From: an uncultured Prevotellaceae bacterium | GTDB lineage: Bacteria; Bacteroidota; Bacteroidia; Bacteroidales; Bacteroidaceae | NCBI GenBank assembly: GCA_900318685.1 | Contig: ONLL01000029.1 | Coordinates: forward strand, 1-46,744 | DNA: 46,744 bases | Direction: 5' to 3' | Shown here: positions 24,481 to 34,400 of the stretch, one piece after another | How the letters are laid out: the number at the start of each line of letters is the position of its first letter | Position numbering within the stretch: the stretch's first letter is position 1 | Made by a program: the position numbers and the translations under genes | The notes under the pieces: model-generated | The model's input: only the letters and a program-made list of their open reading frames with translations | What the model was told of the DNA's origin: nothing | The model's database searches: none

Positions 24481-26019
24481 TTACTTTGCATAAGCCACGC
24501 TTCGTGTCTCGCGAATGACAGTGATCTTCACCTGTCCAGGATAAGTCATCTCATTCTGAATCTTCGATGCAATCTGACCGCTGAGTGCCTCTGCCTCAGC
24601 ATCGTCCATCTTGTCGGCTCCAACGATGACACGCAACTCACGACCAGCCTGGATGGCATAGGTCTTGGTGACACCAGGATAGCTCATAGCGATGGCCTCG
24701 AGGTCGTTCAGACGCTTGATGTAAGCCTCAACGATTTCACGGCGTGCGCCAGGACGGGCACCACTGATGGCATCGCACACTTGCACGATGGGAGCTAGCA
24801 GGGTCTGCATTTCCATCTCATCGTGGTGGGCACCGATAGCATTGCAGATATCGGGCTTCTCCTTGAAGGCCTCAGCAATCTTGGCTCCATAAAGTGCGTG
24901 GGGCATCTCGCTCTCCTCATCAGGCACCTTACCAATATCGTGCAACAGTCCGGCACGCTTGGCTTTCTTGGGATTGAGGCCCAGCTCAGCAGCCATCACA
25001 GCACAGAGATTGGCTGTCTCGCGAGCGTGCTGCAGCAGGTTCTGGCCGTAGCTGGAGCGATATTTCATCTTACCGATGATACGTATGAGTTCAGGATGGA
25101 GCCCATGAATACCCAAGTCGATGGCAGTGCGCTTACCAGTCTCGATGATCTCGTTATCGAGCTGCTTCTTCACTTTCTGCACCACTTCCTCGATGCGAGC
25201 AGGATGGATGCGGCCGTCGGCCACCAGCTGATGGAGAGCGAGGCGGCAGGTCTCACGGCGTACAGGATCGAAACCGCTGATCACGATAGCCTCTGGGGTA
25301 TCGTCGACGACAATCTCAACACCGCAGGCAGCCTCAAGGGCGCGAATATTGCGACCCTCACGACCAATGATGCGGCCCTTCACCTCGTCGTTGTCGATGT
25401 GGAAGACGGAGACGCTGTTCTCGACGGCAGTCTCAGTAGCTACGCGCTGGATGGTCTGGATGACGATCTTCTTGGCCTGAGCGTTGGCATTGAGCTTGGC
25501 CTCGTCCATGATCTCATTGATATAGCTGGCGGCAGCAGTCTTGGCCTCATCCTTGAGGCTCTCCACCAGGCGGCTGCGGGCTTCATCGGCACTGAGTCCA
25601 GAGAGCTCTTCAAGCTTCTCACGCTCTTTCTGCTGCATCTTGCCCAGTTCGTCCTGCTTCAGGGCGAGGGCTTTCTTCTCGTTGTCGATACGCTGCTGCT
25701 GGTTGTCGAGGTCGTTCTTACGACGTCCCAGCTCTTCCTGACGCTGGTTGAGTGACATTTCACGCTGCTTGAGCTTGTTCTCGCTCTGCTGGATGTGCTG
25801 GTTGCGCTGCTGCACTTCCTTCTCGAGCTCGCTTTTCTTGTTGAGGAACTTCTCCTTGACCTCAAGCAGTTTCTTTTCCTTGATTACTTCGGCTTCCTTG
25901 TTGGCCGACTCCACCATCTCGTTGTATTTCCCCTTGATGACCTTGAGGAAAACGAAATATCCGCAGGCGAAGCCTATAGCTAGCGCCACGACGGCAATAA
26001 TGATTGTTAAGATGTCCAT
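24481..26019 (-). CDS. rny: Ribonuclease Y
   Basis: 512 residues. RNase Y is a membrane-bound endoribonuclease that starts mRNA decay. The N-terminal transmembrane helix ([20 protein letters not shown]), a long coiled coil rich in Lys/Glu/Gln (about 30-170), a KH RNA-binding domain ([15 protein letters not shown], about 210-225) and the HD metal-dependent phosphohydrolase domain ([11 protein letters not shown] near residue 358, IGAHHDEME) are all in place. The C-terminus ends in the usual TVIRETRSV. zapA lies 47 bp upstream on the same strand, so rny may belong to that operon. It ends in a strong terminator. Confidence 0.97.
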   Translation of the reverse strand: MDILTIIIAVVALAIGFACGYFVFLKVIKGKYNEMVESANKEAEVIKEKKLLEVKEKFLNKKSELEKEVQQRNQHIQQSENKLKQREMSLNQRQEELGRRKNDLDNQQQRIDNEKKALALKQDELGKMQQKEREKLEELSGLSADEARSRLVESLKDEAKTAAASYINEIMDEAKLNANAQAKKIVIQTIQRVATETAVENSVSVFHIDNDEVKGRIIGREGRNIRALEAACGVEIVVDDTPEAIVISGFDPVRRETCRLALHQLVADGRIHPARIEEVVQKVKKQLDNEIIETGKRTAIDLGIHGLHPELIRIIGKMKYRSSYGQNLLQHARETANLCAVMAAELGLNPKKAKRAGLLHDIGKVPDEESEMPHALYGAKIAEAFKEKPDICNAIGAHHDEMEMQTLLAPIVQVCDAISGARPGARREIVEAYIKRLNDLEAIAMSYPGVTKTYAIQAGRELRVIVGADKMDDAEAEALSGQIASKIQNEMTYPGQVKITVIRETRSVAYAK

Positions 26020-26066
26020 AAACTATATATTAATATTCTCGTTCTCAATGCTGTCACTTCCTTGAC

Positions 26067-26369
26067 TCACTTGAGTGCATCTTCGATTTCGGAAGTCAGC
26101 TGGCGAAGAATATTATCATAAGGGGCGGTATCGTTCTTTCCTAGCTCCTTTTCATACCTCAGGGCTATCTCGATGAGGGTCATAAGGCCAATCGTATGGT
26201 CGCTCTTGCGCCCCTTGTATACCTGGGCGTAAGCGCCATAACGCTCTGTAATGAGCTTGGCCGCAGCACGATAGTACACCTCATCCTCGCGGTTGTGGAG
26301 TACCATAGCTATGTCCTCGTCGTAGACATGCAACCTTATATTGAGTTTTTCTTTACTTTCTTCTGCCAT
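26067..26369 (-). CDS. zapA: Cell division protein ZapA
   Basis: 100 residues. ZapA binds FtsZ and promotes Z-ring bundling. The N-terminal beta hairpin NIRLHVYDEDIAMVLHNREDEVYYRAAAK corresponds to the usual FtsZ-binding head, and the C-terminal half (LMTLIEIALRYEKELGK) is the coiled coil for dimerisation. The length is normal. It starts 6 bp after the ZapB-like coiled-coil gene and precedes rny by 47 bp. Confidence 0.88.
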   Translation of the reverse strand: MAEESKEKLNIRLHVYDEDIAMVLHNREDEVYYRAAAKLITERYGAYAQVYKGRKSDHTIGLMTLIEIALRYEKELGKNDTAPYDNILRQLTSEIEDALK

Positions 26370-26375
26370 CGCTTC

Positions 26376-26672
26376 CTACTTTTCATCACTCAGCACATCA
26401 ATGCACTTGCTGATACTTCTGATGAGGCCGGCAATGCGCTCCTTGGCACCCTCCAGGTCGCCATCCGAGATCTCCATCATCCTGGCCATCTTCAACGACT
26501 CGTAGTCACGTTCCTGCTGAGCGACCTTAGCCTTGAGCTGGTCGATGACACGCTCGTTCTCAGCGATTGTCGCCCACAGATCTTTGTTCTCCTGCTTCAG
26601 CTCTTTGAAGCGAAGAATCATCTGCCGTACGCGTGTCTGGAACGCGGTCAAATCTTTCTCGTTCTGGTTCAT
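26376..26672 (-). CDS. Small coiled-coil protein upstream of zapA, ZapB-like in shape
   Basis: 98 residues from ATG 26672. The frame reaches 26693 through a TTG, but the -7 box TACCTTTG lies at 26698-26691, so the transcript starts after that point and ATG 26672 is the true start. The protein is a continuous heptad-rich coiled coil (RVRQMILRFKELKQENKDLWATIAENERVIDQLKAKV in pieces) with a short helical tail. Its place 6 bp before zapA suggests a partner in cell division comparable in role to ZapB, but this is position and shape only; no family motif identifies it. Confidence 0.85.
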   Translation of the reverse strand: MNQNEKDLTAFQTRVRQMILRFKELKQENKDLWATIAENERVIDQLKAKVAQQERDYESLKMARMMEISDGDLEGAKERIAGLIRSISKCIDVLSDEK

Positions 26673-26690
26673 GACTACGAATTTGTTCGA

Positions 26691-26698
26691 CAAAGGTA
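26691..26698 (-). promoter_or_regulatory. -7 box of the coiled-coil/zapA(/rny) operon
   Basis: Exact TACCTTTG on the minus strand; no convincing -33 TTTG at the normal distance. It decides the start of the coiled-coil gene at 26672. Confidence 0.55.
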
Positions 26699-26701
26699 GT
26701 C

Positions 26702-26727
26702 AAAAAAGGCGTAACTAGCCGCCTTTT
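26702..26727 (-). terminator. Intrinsic terminator of the conserved unknown gene
   Basis: On the minus strand AAAAGGCG, GCTAGTTA, CGCCTTTT with a run of six Ts. It lies 25 bp after the stop at 26752. Confidence 0.75.
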
Positions 26728-26751
26728 AGCCGTTTATTTAATATTTATTAA

Positions 26752-27381
26752 TTATTTACTATCGTTTTGCGGCCTTTTTTCCTTCTTTGCCAGCATAACT
26801 ACGCGATAGACGAAATCAGTGGCCCACTTCTCTGAGAAATTAAGCTTCTTGTTGTATTCACGCACGCTGACAACTGTTTTTATCACGCCGGCATCTTTGT
26901 AGTCATTCTTCGTGTAGATGTCGTGCACGGTCTTCTCAGTCATGCCGTAAATGGCCTTCTTGAAGAAGCTGGGCATGCGTAGCTTGAATTTCATCAGATT
27001 GCCTGTGAGCATCATCAGATCCTGCACGAAGGCCTGGAACTGAAGCAGATAGGTCTGCACATCCTGTATCTTGCGGCAACGACGGTTGATGCTCTGGTCA
27101 ATCTCCTTGAAGAACTGGTCGTCCATCTCATACATCTCCTTGAGCATCTTCTTGCACTTGGCCTTCTCGCCCACCCCAAGTCGTCCCTGCTGGGTAGGCA
27201 CTTTGAGCGTGACCTTGAACGTTCGCAGGTCAGGCAGCGCATTGAGGTTTGTAATGTGCAGGTCGGCAGCCATCACTGCCTGAAAATACACTCGGATAAG
27301 TGTCATGAAATCCTCCATGCCACCAATTTTCACGTTGTTATCAGTCGCTTTCCGACCGAAGATCTTTCCTAATATTCCCAT
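26752..27381 (-). CDS. Conserved cytoplasmic protein, unknown function
   Basis: 209 residues, no signal peptide or membrane segment. It begins MGILGKIFGRK, a basic amphipathic start that could touch the membrane, followed by mostly helical sequence (KCKKMLKEMYEMDDQFFKEIDQSINRRC, LQFQAFVQDLMMLTGNLMKFKLRMP) and a Lys-rich C-terminus. I do not recognise a family or catalytic motif. It has a -7 box TACCTTTG at 27410-27403, is divergent from rfbA and has its own terminator, so it is a stand-alone gene. Confidence 0.8.
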   Translation of the reverse strand: MGILGKIFGRKATDNNVKIGGMEDFMTLIRVYFQAVMAADLHITNLNALPDLRTFKVTLKVPTQQGRLGVGEKAKCKKMLKEMYEMDDQFFKEIDQSINRRCRKIQDVQTYLLQFQAFVQDLMMLTGNLMKFKLRMPSFFKKAIYGMTEKTVHDIYTKNDYKDAGVIKTVVSVREYNKKLNFSEKWATDFVYRVVMLAKKEKRPQNDSK

Positions 27382-27402
27382 GTTTTTTCATTAAATTGTG
27401 TG

Positions 27403-27410
27403 CAAAGGTA
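27403..27410 (-). promoter_or_regulatory. -7 box of the conserved unknown gene
   Basis: Exact TACCTTTG, 22 bp before the ATG at 27381. No good -33 element at the usual spacing. Confidence 0.5.
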
Positions 27411-27459
27411 CAAAATAAACGGCAATACGCATGTTGTTTAACTCCTTTTAACTCGACTA

Positions 27460-27493
27460 TTTGCTTATACTCCCCAAGATTTTTGTACCTTTG
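27460..27493 (+). promoter_or_regulatory. Promoter of the rfbA-wzc operon
   Basis: TTTG (27460-27463) and TACCTTTG (27486-27493), spacer 22 bp. It places the transcript start after 27498, which supports ATG 27518 rather than the upstream in-frame start at 27461. Confidence 0.65.
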
Positions 27494-27517
27494 CACCCTA
27501 TATTGCATATAAATTGT

Positions 27518-28402
27518 ATGAAAGGTATAGTTTTAGCAGGTGGGAGCGGCACACGCCTCTACCCTATTACTAAAGGCATCAGCAAGCAGCTGATACCCAT
27601 CTTCGACAAGCCGATGATCTATTATCCCATCTCGGCTCTGATGCTAGCAGGCATACGTGAGATATTGATCATATCTACGCCGTACGACCTGCCTGGCTTC
27701 CGTCGGCTGTTGGGTGACGGCAGCGACTTCGGCGTAAGATTTGAATATGCTGAGCAGCCCTCGCCTGACGGACTGGCTCAGGCCTTCATCATTGGCGAGA
27801 AGTTCATAGGCAACGACTGCGCATGCCTGGTACTGGGCGACAATATATTCTACGGATCAGGGTTCAGCGGACTGCTGAAGCAGAGCGTCGAGAATGCTGA
27901 AAAGCAGGGGCTGGCCACCGTCTTCGGCTATTACGTCAACGATCCTGAGCGCTATGGTGTGGCCGAGATTGACAGTCAGGGCAATTGTCTGAGCATCGAA
28001 GAGAAGCCGGTACACCCCAAGTCGAACTATGCTGTGGTGGGACTCTACTTCTATCCCAATAGCGTGGTGGAGATAGCTAAGAGCATCAAGCCAAGCGCAC
28101 GTGGTGAATTGGAAATTACCAGCGTCAACCAAGTGTATCTCGAGCAGCAGAAGCTCAAGGTGCAGACCTTGCAAAGAGGTTTTGCGTGGCTCGATACTGG
28201 CACCCACGATTCGCTGGCCGAAGCATCAACCTTCATCGAGGTCATTGAGAAGCGTCAGGGTCTGAAAGTGGCCTGTCTGGAGGAGATTGCCTTCAAGCGC
28301 GGCTGGATCAGCCGTGAGCAGCTCATCGAGTCGTCGCGCCCCATGCAGAAAAACGACTATGGCCAGTATCTCATTCGTCTGGCAAATGGCAAACAAGATT
28401 AA
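27518..28402 (+). CDS. rfbA: Glucose-1-phosphate thymidylyltransferase
   Basis: 294 residues from ATG 27518 ([16 protein letters not shown], the invariant start). RfbA makes dTDP-glucose from dTTP and glucose-1-phosphate, the first step to dTDP-rhamnose. The nucleotide loop [35 protein letters not shown] and the C-terminal [10 protein letters not shown] are all family hallmarks, and the length matches. rfbB, rfbC and rfbD are not nearby. The gene is followed after 21 bp by the Wzc-type kinase, so sugar-nucleotide supply and polysaccharide export control are made together. Confidence 0.96.
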   Translation: MKGIVLAGGSGTRLYPITKGISKQLIPIFDKPMIYYPISALMLAGIREILIISTPYDLPGFRRLLGDGSDFGVRFEYAEQPSPDGLAQAFIIGEKFIGNDCACLVLGDNIFYGSGFSGLLKQSVENAEKQGLATVFGYYVNDPERYGVAEIDSQGNCLSIEEKPVHPKSNYAVVGLYFYPNSVVEIAKSIKPSARGELEITSVNQVYLEQQKLKVQTLQRGFAWLDTGTHDSLAEASTFIEVIEKRQGLKVACLEEIAFKRGWISREQLIESSRPMQKNDYGQYLIRLANGKQD

Positions 28403-28423
28403 TATACACATTTTATTATAGAA

Positions 28424-30919
28424 ATGGAAGAGATAAAGAAAACAGAAAGCAGTATTGAATCGTTCGACATCATCAACCAGCAGGACGAGGAGTCGTCATT
28501 CAATTTCCGCACCATCCTTCGCCTATTCATTCTCAACTGGCAGTGGTTCCTCATATCAATGTTCATCTTTGCATGCGGAGCGCTCATCTACCTCCGCTAT
28601 ACTGACCCCGTCTACCAGATGTCAGCCAAGATGCTCATCAAGGAAGAGAGCAGCAACCGCCGCTCCAACGGTCAGATCCTGGCTAACATGCAGGATCTCG
28701 GCTTCGTGTCTAACTCGACAGGTATCGAAAACGAGGTAGAGATACTCAAGTCGCGCGTCCTCTCGCTCGAGGCAGTAAAAGACCTCAAGTTATACGTCGA
28801 GTACCGCCGCGAGGGAAGGATCAAGAAGTCGCTCATATACAAGAGCCAGCCCATCAATGTCGACCTCGACCCTGAATCGCTCGAGCTGCTTACCAAGTCC
28901 ATTGAGCCTAGCTTCACATTTAAGATTACCCGTCATGGAGCCGGTTACGACGTGGAGAGCACAGAGTGCGACCAGCCATTCAAGGGCAGCTTCAAGAACA
29001 CTCCTGACACGCTGAAGACTCCTTACGGAATGCTTACTTTCACATCGAATGTCAACGAATATGTGCGGCCGATGAATCACGGCGATGTGCTCTTCGTCAA
29101 CATCACATCACCCAAGCTGGTCGCCTCGTGGTATGCCAGGGGACTCTCTGTAGAGCCCACCTCCAAGATGACATCTATCGCACAGCTCACTATCAACGAC
29201 AACAGCGCTGAGCGTGCCTACGACTACCTGAAGCAGCTGGCCATCTGTTACAACCGTCAGGCCAATGCCGACAAGAACGAGATTGCGCTGAAGACTGAGG
29301 AATTCATCAATGCCCGACTGGAGAAAATCAATGCCGAGCTGGGTTCGACAGAGAGCGAGCTTGAAGAGTACAAGCGTATGCACAACCTCACTGAGCTTCG
29401 CCTTGATGCCAACCAGACACTGACGCAGTCGAGCCAATATGCAACGAAGCTAGCTGATGCCAACACGCAGATCATGCTGCTCGACTACCTGCGCGAACAT
29501 GTCAACGACCCCAGCAACAAATATCAGATTATCCCTTCGAACGTTGGTATGAGCGACCCTATTTCTGCTTCGCTCATCAACGAATACAACCGCACCGTAC
29601 AGGATCGCGACAAACTGCTACGCTCAGCATCAGAGAACGCCCCTCAGGTTATCACCCTGACCAACACGCTCGACAACCTCACTGCCAGCATCAAGACGGC
29701 CCTAATGCAGGCACGGCGCACAGCTGACATCCAGCGACAGGGCATCGAAAGCCAGTATGCTGCCTACAGCCAGCGCATCTCTAATACTCCTGAGCAGGAG
29801 CGCATCCTCACCCAGATTGGCCGACAGCAGGAGGTGAAGTCAGGACTCTACCTAATGCTGCTCCAGAAGCGCGAGGAGAACTCTATCTCACTGGCTGCTA
29901 CTGCCGACAAGGGAAAACTCATCGACGACCCCGTCTATCACGGCAAGGTCAGCCCCAAGGGATCCATTATCATGCTCGCAGCACTCGTCATCGGATTCCT
30001 GCTGCCACTCATCATTATCTATCTCATCCAGCTGCTACGTTATAAGATTGAAGGACACGAGGATGTGGCAAGGCTCACAACGCTGCCCATCGTCGCTGAT
30101 GTTGCTGTAGCCAGCGAATCGGTGAAGAGCTCGGCAGGTATCGTTGTACGAGAGAATGAGAACAACCAGATCGACGAGATTTTCCGCTCGATGCGTACTA
30201 ACATACAGTTCATGATGAAAAGCGACCAGAAAGTCATACTCTTCACATCGTCCACATCGGGTGAAGGAAAGACTTTCAATGCCGCTAACCTCGCCGTGAG
30301 CTTCGCATTGCTGGGAAAGAAGGTTATCCTCGTGGGACTCGACATTCGTAAGCCGGCACTGGGACGACTGTTCAGCATCTCCGATCGTCAGATTGGTATC
30401 ACACCACTGCTGGTAAAGGAAAAAGTAAGCGAGGCAGACTTGCGCTCACAGATCAGGCCTTCAGGCATCAATGCCAACCTTGACCTGCTGCTGGCTGGCC
30501 CCACTCCTCCCAACCCCACTGAGCTCTTGGCACGCCCCAATCTCACAGCCATCGTCGACATGCTGCGCCAGGAATACGACTACATCATTCTCGACACAGC
30601 TCCTGTGGGACTGGTCACTGACACGCTGCAGATAGGACGCGTCACCGATGTCTCTGTCTTCGTTTGCCGTGCCGACTATACACCCAAATCCAGCTTTGGA
30701 CTCGTCAACTCGCTTAACAAAGACAAGAAACTGCCCAACATGTGCATCGTGCTCAACGGCGTCGACATGTCGAAGAAGAAGTACGGCTATTACTACGGCT
30801 ACGGCAAGTATGGTAAGTACGGACGCTACGGCAGCTACGGATACGGCAACTATGGCTCTTATGGTAATTACGCTGAGAGCCACTATGGTAAGAAAGACGA
30901 TGACTCCATCAAGAAATAA
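28424..30919 (+). CDS. Polysaccharide co-polymerase / tyrosine autokinase (Wzc type)
   Basis: 831 residues. N-terminal cytoplasmic stretch, first membrane helix near residues 37-57 (WFLISMFIFACGALIYL), Wzz-type periplasmic domain with coiled coil (about 60-500), second membrane helix near 508-535 (GSIIMLAALVIGFLLPLIIIY), then the BY-kinase domain: Walker A STSGEGKTF at about 610-618, Walker A' VILVGLDIRKP and Walker B YIILDTAPVG. The C-terminus is a run of YG repeats with fourteen tyrosines, the autophosphorylation cluster. Such proteins set the chain length and export of capsule or exopolysaccharide by cycles of phosphorylation. No outer-membrane exporter (Wza) or flippase is adjacent. Confidence 0.94.
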   Translation: MEEIKKTESSIESFDIINQQDEESSFNFRTILRLFILNWQWFLISMFIFACGALIYLRYTDPVYQMSAKMLIKEESSNRRSNGQILANMQDLGFVSNSTGIENEVEILKSRVLSLEAVKDLKLYVEYRREGRIKKSLIYKSQPINVDLDPESLELLTKSIEPSFTFKITRHGAGYDVESTECDQPFKGSFKNTPDTLKTPYGMLTFTSNVNEYVRPMNHGDVLFVNITSPKLVASWYARGLSVEPTSKMTSIAQLTINDNSAERAYDYLKQLAICYNRQANADKNEIALKTEEFINARLEKINAELGSTESELEEYKRMHNLTELRLDANQTLTQSSQYATKLADANTQIMLLDYLREHVNDPSNKYQIIPSNVGMSDPISASLINEYNRTVQDRDKLLRSASENAPQVITLTNTLDNLTASIKTALMQARRTADIQRQGIESQYAAYSQRISNTPEQERILTQIGRQQEVKSGLYLMLLQKREENSISLAATADKGKLIDDPVYHGKVSPKGSIIMLAALVIGFLLPLIIIYLIQLLRYKIEGHEDVARLTTLPIVADVAVASESVKSSAGIVVRENENNQIDEIFRSMRTNIQFMMKSDQKVILFTSSTSGEGKTFNAANLAVSFALLGKKVILVGLDIRKPALGRLFSISDRQIGITPLLVKEKVSEADLRSQIRPSGINANLDLLLAGPTPPNPTELLARPNLTAIVDMLRQEYDYIILDTAPVGLVTDTLQIGRVTDVSVFVCRADYTPKSSFGLVNSLNKDKKLPNMCIVLNGVDMSKKKYGYYYGYGKYGKYGRYGSYGYGNYGSYGNYAESHYGKKDDDSIKK

Positions 30920-30928
30920 ACACGACTC

Positions 30929-31381
30929 ATGGCAACTATTGCAATAGACTTCGACGGAACAATCGTCGAGCATCGCTACCCAGAGATTGGCGAGGAGCGA
31001 CCTTTCGCTATCGACACGCTGAAAATGCTCATCAACGACCGCCACAAACTTATATTGTGGTCTGTGCGGGAGGGGCAGCTGCTCGACGATGCCATCAACT
31101 GGTGTCGCGAGCGTGGAGTAGAGTTTTATGCTGTCAATCGCGACTATCCTGAGGAGACCACCGACAATAATCCCCATTTCAGTCGCAAGCTGAACAGCAT
31201 CGACTACTTCATCGACGACCGCAACATAGGAGGTCTGCCCGATTGGGGCACCATCTACCGCATGATCAGCCGTCATAAGACTTGGCACGACATCATCGAT
31301 GAAGAGGTGCGCAGCGCTACCCTATCCGATTACGAGGACTTGCATCAGCGTCACAAGAAGAAGCCCTGGTGGAAGTTTTAG
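30929..31381 (+). CDS. Small HAD-superfamily hydrolase-like protein
   Basis: 150 residues, cytoplasmic. The first HAD motif DFDGTI gives the nucleophile Asp7 and Asp9; the second region LILWSVREG has Ser in motif II position and the last acidic pair is in DYFIDDRNIGG. The cap is minimal. Substrate unknown; small phosphatases of this type are frequent beside nucleotide-sugar genes. It starts 9 bp after the Wzc-type gene and ends in a bidirectional terminator, so it is the third and last gene of the operon. Confidence 0.88.
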   Translation: MATIAIDFDGTIVEHRYPEIGEERPFAIDTLKMLINDRHKLILWSVREGQLLDDAINWCRERGVEFYAVNRDYPEETTDNNPHFSRKLNSIDYFIDDRNIGGLPDWGTIYRMISRHKTWHDIIDEEVRSATLSDYEDLHQRHKKKPWWKF

Positions 31382-31406
31382 AAACACGACGACAAAATTC
31401 CAAAAT

Positions 31407-31436
31407 GTTGTAAGGAGGACATCGCCTCCTTACAAC
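31407..31436. terminator. Bidirectional terminator between convergent genes
   Basis: GTTGTAAGGAGG (31407-31418) pairs exactly with CCTCCTTACAAC (31425-31436), loop ACATCG. It lies between the stops of the HAD gene (31381) and the M6 protease gene (31478). T-rich tracts follow on the minus side (CATTTTGG); the plus side has A-rich sequence. Confidence 0.8.
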
Positions 31437-31477
31437 AAAACATTAGAACTTAACGAAACTTTCTGTTTGACAGAAGG

Positions 31478-34400
31478 TTATTCCAAGTAGACCTTAATAG
31501 TCTGCCCACCCTTCTGGAGAATGTAGAATCCATGAAGGTGGTGAGGTACAGTTGTTTCACTCGACAGAGAACGATAGACAAGCCTCCCGTCGAGCGTGTA
31601 GATGCTGTATGTGGAAGGCAGACTTGTAAGGTCGGAAATGGCATCGGGTATCTGTATTTCCTCGGCCTTATCCGTGAGGGCTAGATTGTTGACAAGCACA
31701 TTGCTCACCTTCGCAGCAGTTAGGATTCCCGTGAGATTAAAGGTCTTCTCGAAGTAAGGAGTCGGTATGGGGTTCTTCAGACCGAATGTATTGTAGACGC
31801 GCAACTGATGGTCGCCATCCACGACATAGGCCCCAGGCAGGTTGTCAACGGTAGTAATCTGAACCTCACGAAGGATGACCAGATCGGCATAGTCAGCCGA
31901 GCTGAGTTCTGCCACTTTCACTTCACGCGGTTCTACAGACTGCTGAGCAGTGATGGTATAGCCATCGGCATTGGTCGAACCGCTGATGGGTTGTAGTTCA
32001 GGAACTTCATCATTGATGCCATAGCGACCGTATATATAGCCGTTAAGCACGTCGCCCACCTTGAGATCGAGGCCAGTTGATGCCAGCCGAATGGCACCAG
32101 TAGCATCGCGCAGATAAGCATCATTCTTGTAGACGAAGGTCACGAGAGCATCAGTAAGGGTGAGCTGTGCCTCTTTGCCCGTTTCGAGCGTTTTAAAGTC
32201 GGCTATGTCGTTCTTCACCACGCGCTCGCCCACTGTGAGCTGGCATTGTGCTGAGAGTCCATTGTCAAGGTTAACGACGGTAATGGTAGTGATACCGTTG
32301 CTGAGGGTGGTGACCAGTCCATCCTGATTAACAGTAGCCACCTGCTCATTGCTCGAGGTCCACTTTAGGAACACGTCAGGCTTGCTGGGAGTGAACTGTG
32401 GTTCGAGCTGATAGATTCTGTCCACGGGCAGCTGAAGCTCGCTGGGAAGACTGATAGCAGTGAGGGCATTGTAGCTGACAGCAGCAGGCGACTTCAACAA
32501 GTAAAGCTCGTCGATGATCTCGCCCTTGAGGGTATTTGTGCCAAAGACAGCCGTGACATCGTAGCGCTTAGTAAGGTCGGTGGGCACCTTGATACCGTTA
32601 ATCTTGAATGTGTTGTAAAGTCGATAGCGCTTGTCGCCTAAGACAGCGAACATACCTCCGTCGCTCACGAGTTGTACTTTAGTGACGGTGACGAGGTTGC
32701 TATAGCAGGTGGAGTCGAGCTGACTGATGTGCAGGCTGACGGGCTGGGCTTCATTACCCTTGCTGATGATGAAGCTAGCCTTAGTTGTCAGTTCCTTGAC
32801 GGCCTTGAGGGCAGGCATGCGGTTGGAAGTGGCACGCTGCCCGTAGACAGCTCCGTTGAGAATGTCGTCCTTAGCGACTTTCAACCCTGTTGAGCTGAGG
32901 ACTATAGTTCCAGAAGCATCACGCAGATAGATGTTGTTGCTATAAGTGTAAAGTACCTGAGCATCTTTAAGCATGATCAGTGATTCACTATCGTCATCGA
33001 GTGCCAGGAATGATGCGATGTCGGCTGCGACGGGCAGCTGGCGGACGGTGACGGTGCAGGTGGCCGTGAGCGAGTCGTTGGCGGTGACGGTGACTTCGGC
33101 CGTGCCCTCGCCTATGCCGGTGATGAGGCCGTCGTCACTGACGCTGACCACGCCCGCGTCGCTGCTGCTCCAGGCGAGCGTGTAGGGTGCATAGTCGGGG
33201 GTGCGCACAGGTGTCAGCTGGAGCGACGTGCCCACTCCCACCATCGCCTCGTCCTGCAGGGTGACTTGCTGGAGCACGTTGGCATCGAAGACGTCGAAGG
33301 TGATCACGCCGTCCTTCTCCTGGATGTCGGTCAGCCCGAAGGGGCTGTTCTTCCCGGCCCACGAGCGTAGGTTGGCGGGCGAGGTGAGGTTGTCGAGCTG
33401 GGTGACTCCGTTGGAGCCAGGGAAGGAGTCGCTCTGTCCGTCGGTGTAGCCGTATATCGTGCTGTGGGTTCCTCCCGCGCGTACCAATTCATAATAGGGA
33501 TGTGCGGGATTGTCGTTGACGGAATTGCCGTACCACATGTAGACATTGGTGGAGTCTACGCGGAAGACGAGCATCCCGTGTCCGGGCAGCTGTGCGTCCC
33601 ACTTGTTGGGCTGGCGGTTTTCCAGGAGGAAGTACTCGTTGCGCTGAGGCGTGTCGATGCGGTAGCCGGCATTCGTCTGGTCGAGGCTGCCGATGGTGAC
33701 GGGGCCGGGGGCGCTGATCTTCTCGGGTGTGGCGAAGCCCAGTGCGTAGCGCTCGTAGAGGGAGTATCCCACGGGGCACCTGCCTGCATCGTCATAGCCG
33801 TGGTCCATGAGCGACCATAATCCCGGTGAGACGCAAAGGCCGGCATCGTATTCGTTGTCGGTGTCGTAGAAGTCGGGCAGGCCCAGCACGTGGCTGAACT
33901 CGTGGCACATCGTGCCGATGCCCTCGAGCACGCTCCAGTTGTTGCTCTGATATCCGAAGAGCTCGGTGGAGCAGGCATAGCGTCCGAGGATGACGCCGTC
34001 CTTGCGCACGGTGCGCAGATAGTTCATCTCCGACTGGTGTGGCCAGAGCAGGCGGGGGTCGTTGCCCTGGATGTAGGATGGCAGTCCTGCAAAGATGAAG
34101 TAGACCATGTCTACCTTGCCGTCGCCGTCGCGGTCGTATTGGCTGAAGTCAACCTGCGAGTCGGCCGCCGTGCAGGCGTCGATCATCAGCTGCAGGCTGC
34201 GCATGCCCTTGCGGCTGGGGTCGGCCTGGGTCTCCACGTCGGTATAGTACATGCTGCGGTTGACCTGTATGGGTCCCACGACGTCGAACGTCGGTACGAA
34301 GATGCCCTCGGAGTTGTCGCGGAAGTAGTCGCGCATGCTGCCTGTGCAGGTCACCTGCTGATGGGTCCACGGGTCGGTGTAGTTCGTCTTGTCGGTACCC

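Noticed and set aside
24147-24518. 123-codon open frame in the 24 kb array region
   Set aside because: Made partly of 22-bp repeat sequence, no promoter or signal, and overlaps the rny terminator and 3' end.
24823-25755. 310-codon open frame opposite rny
   Set aside because: Antisense to the conserved HD and KH domains of RNase Y, Leu-rich shadow sequence, no promoter box.
26020-26066. 6S RNA between zapA and rny
   Set aside because: Only about 47 bp lie between the genes, too short for it.
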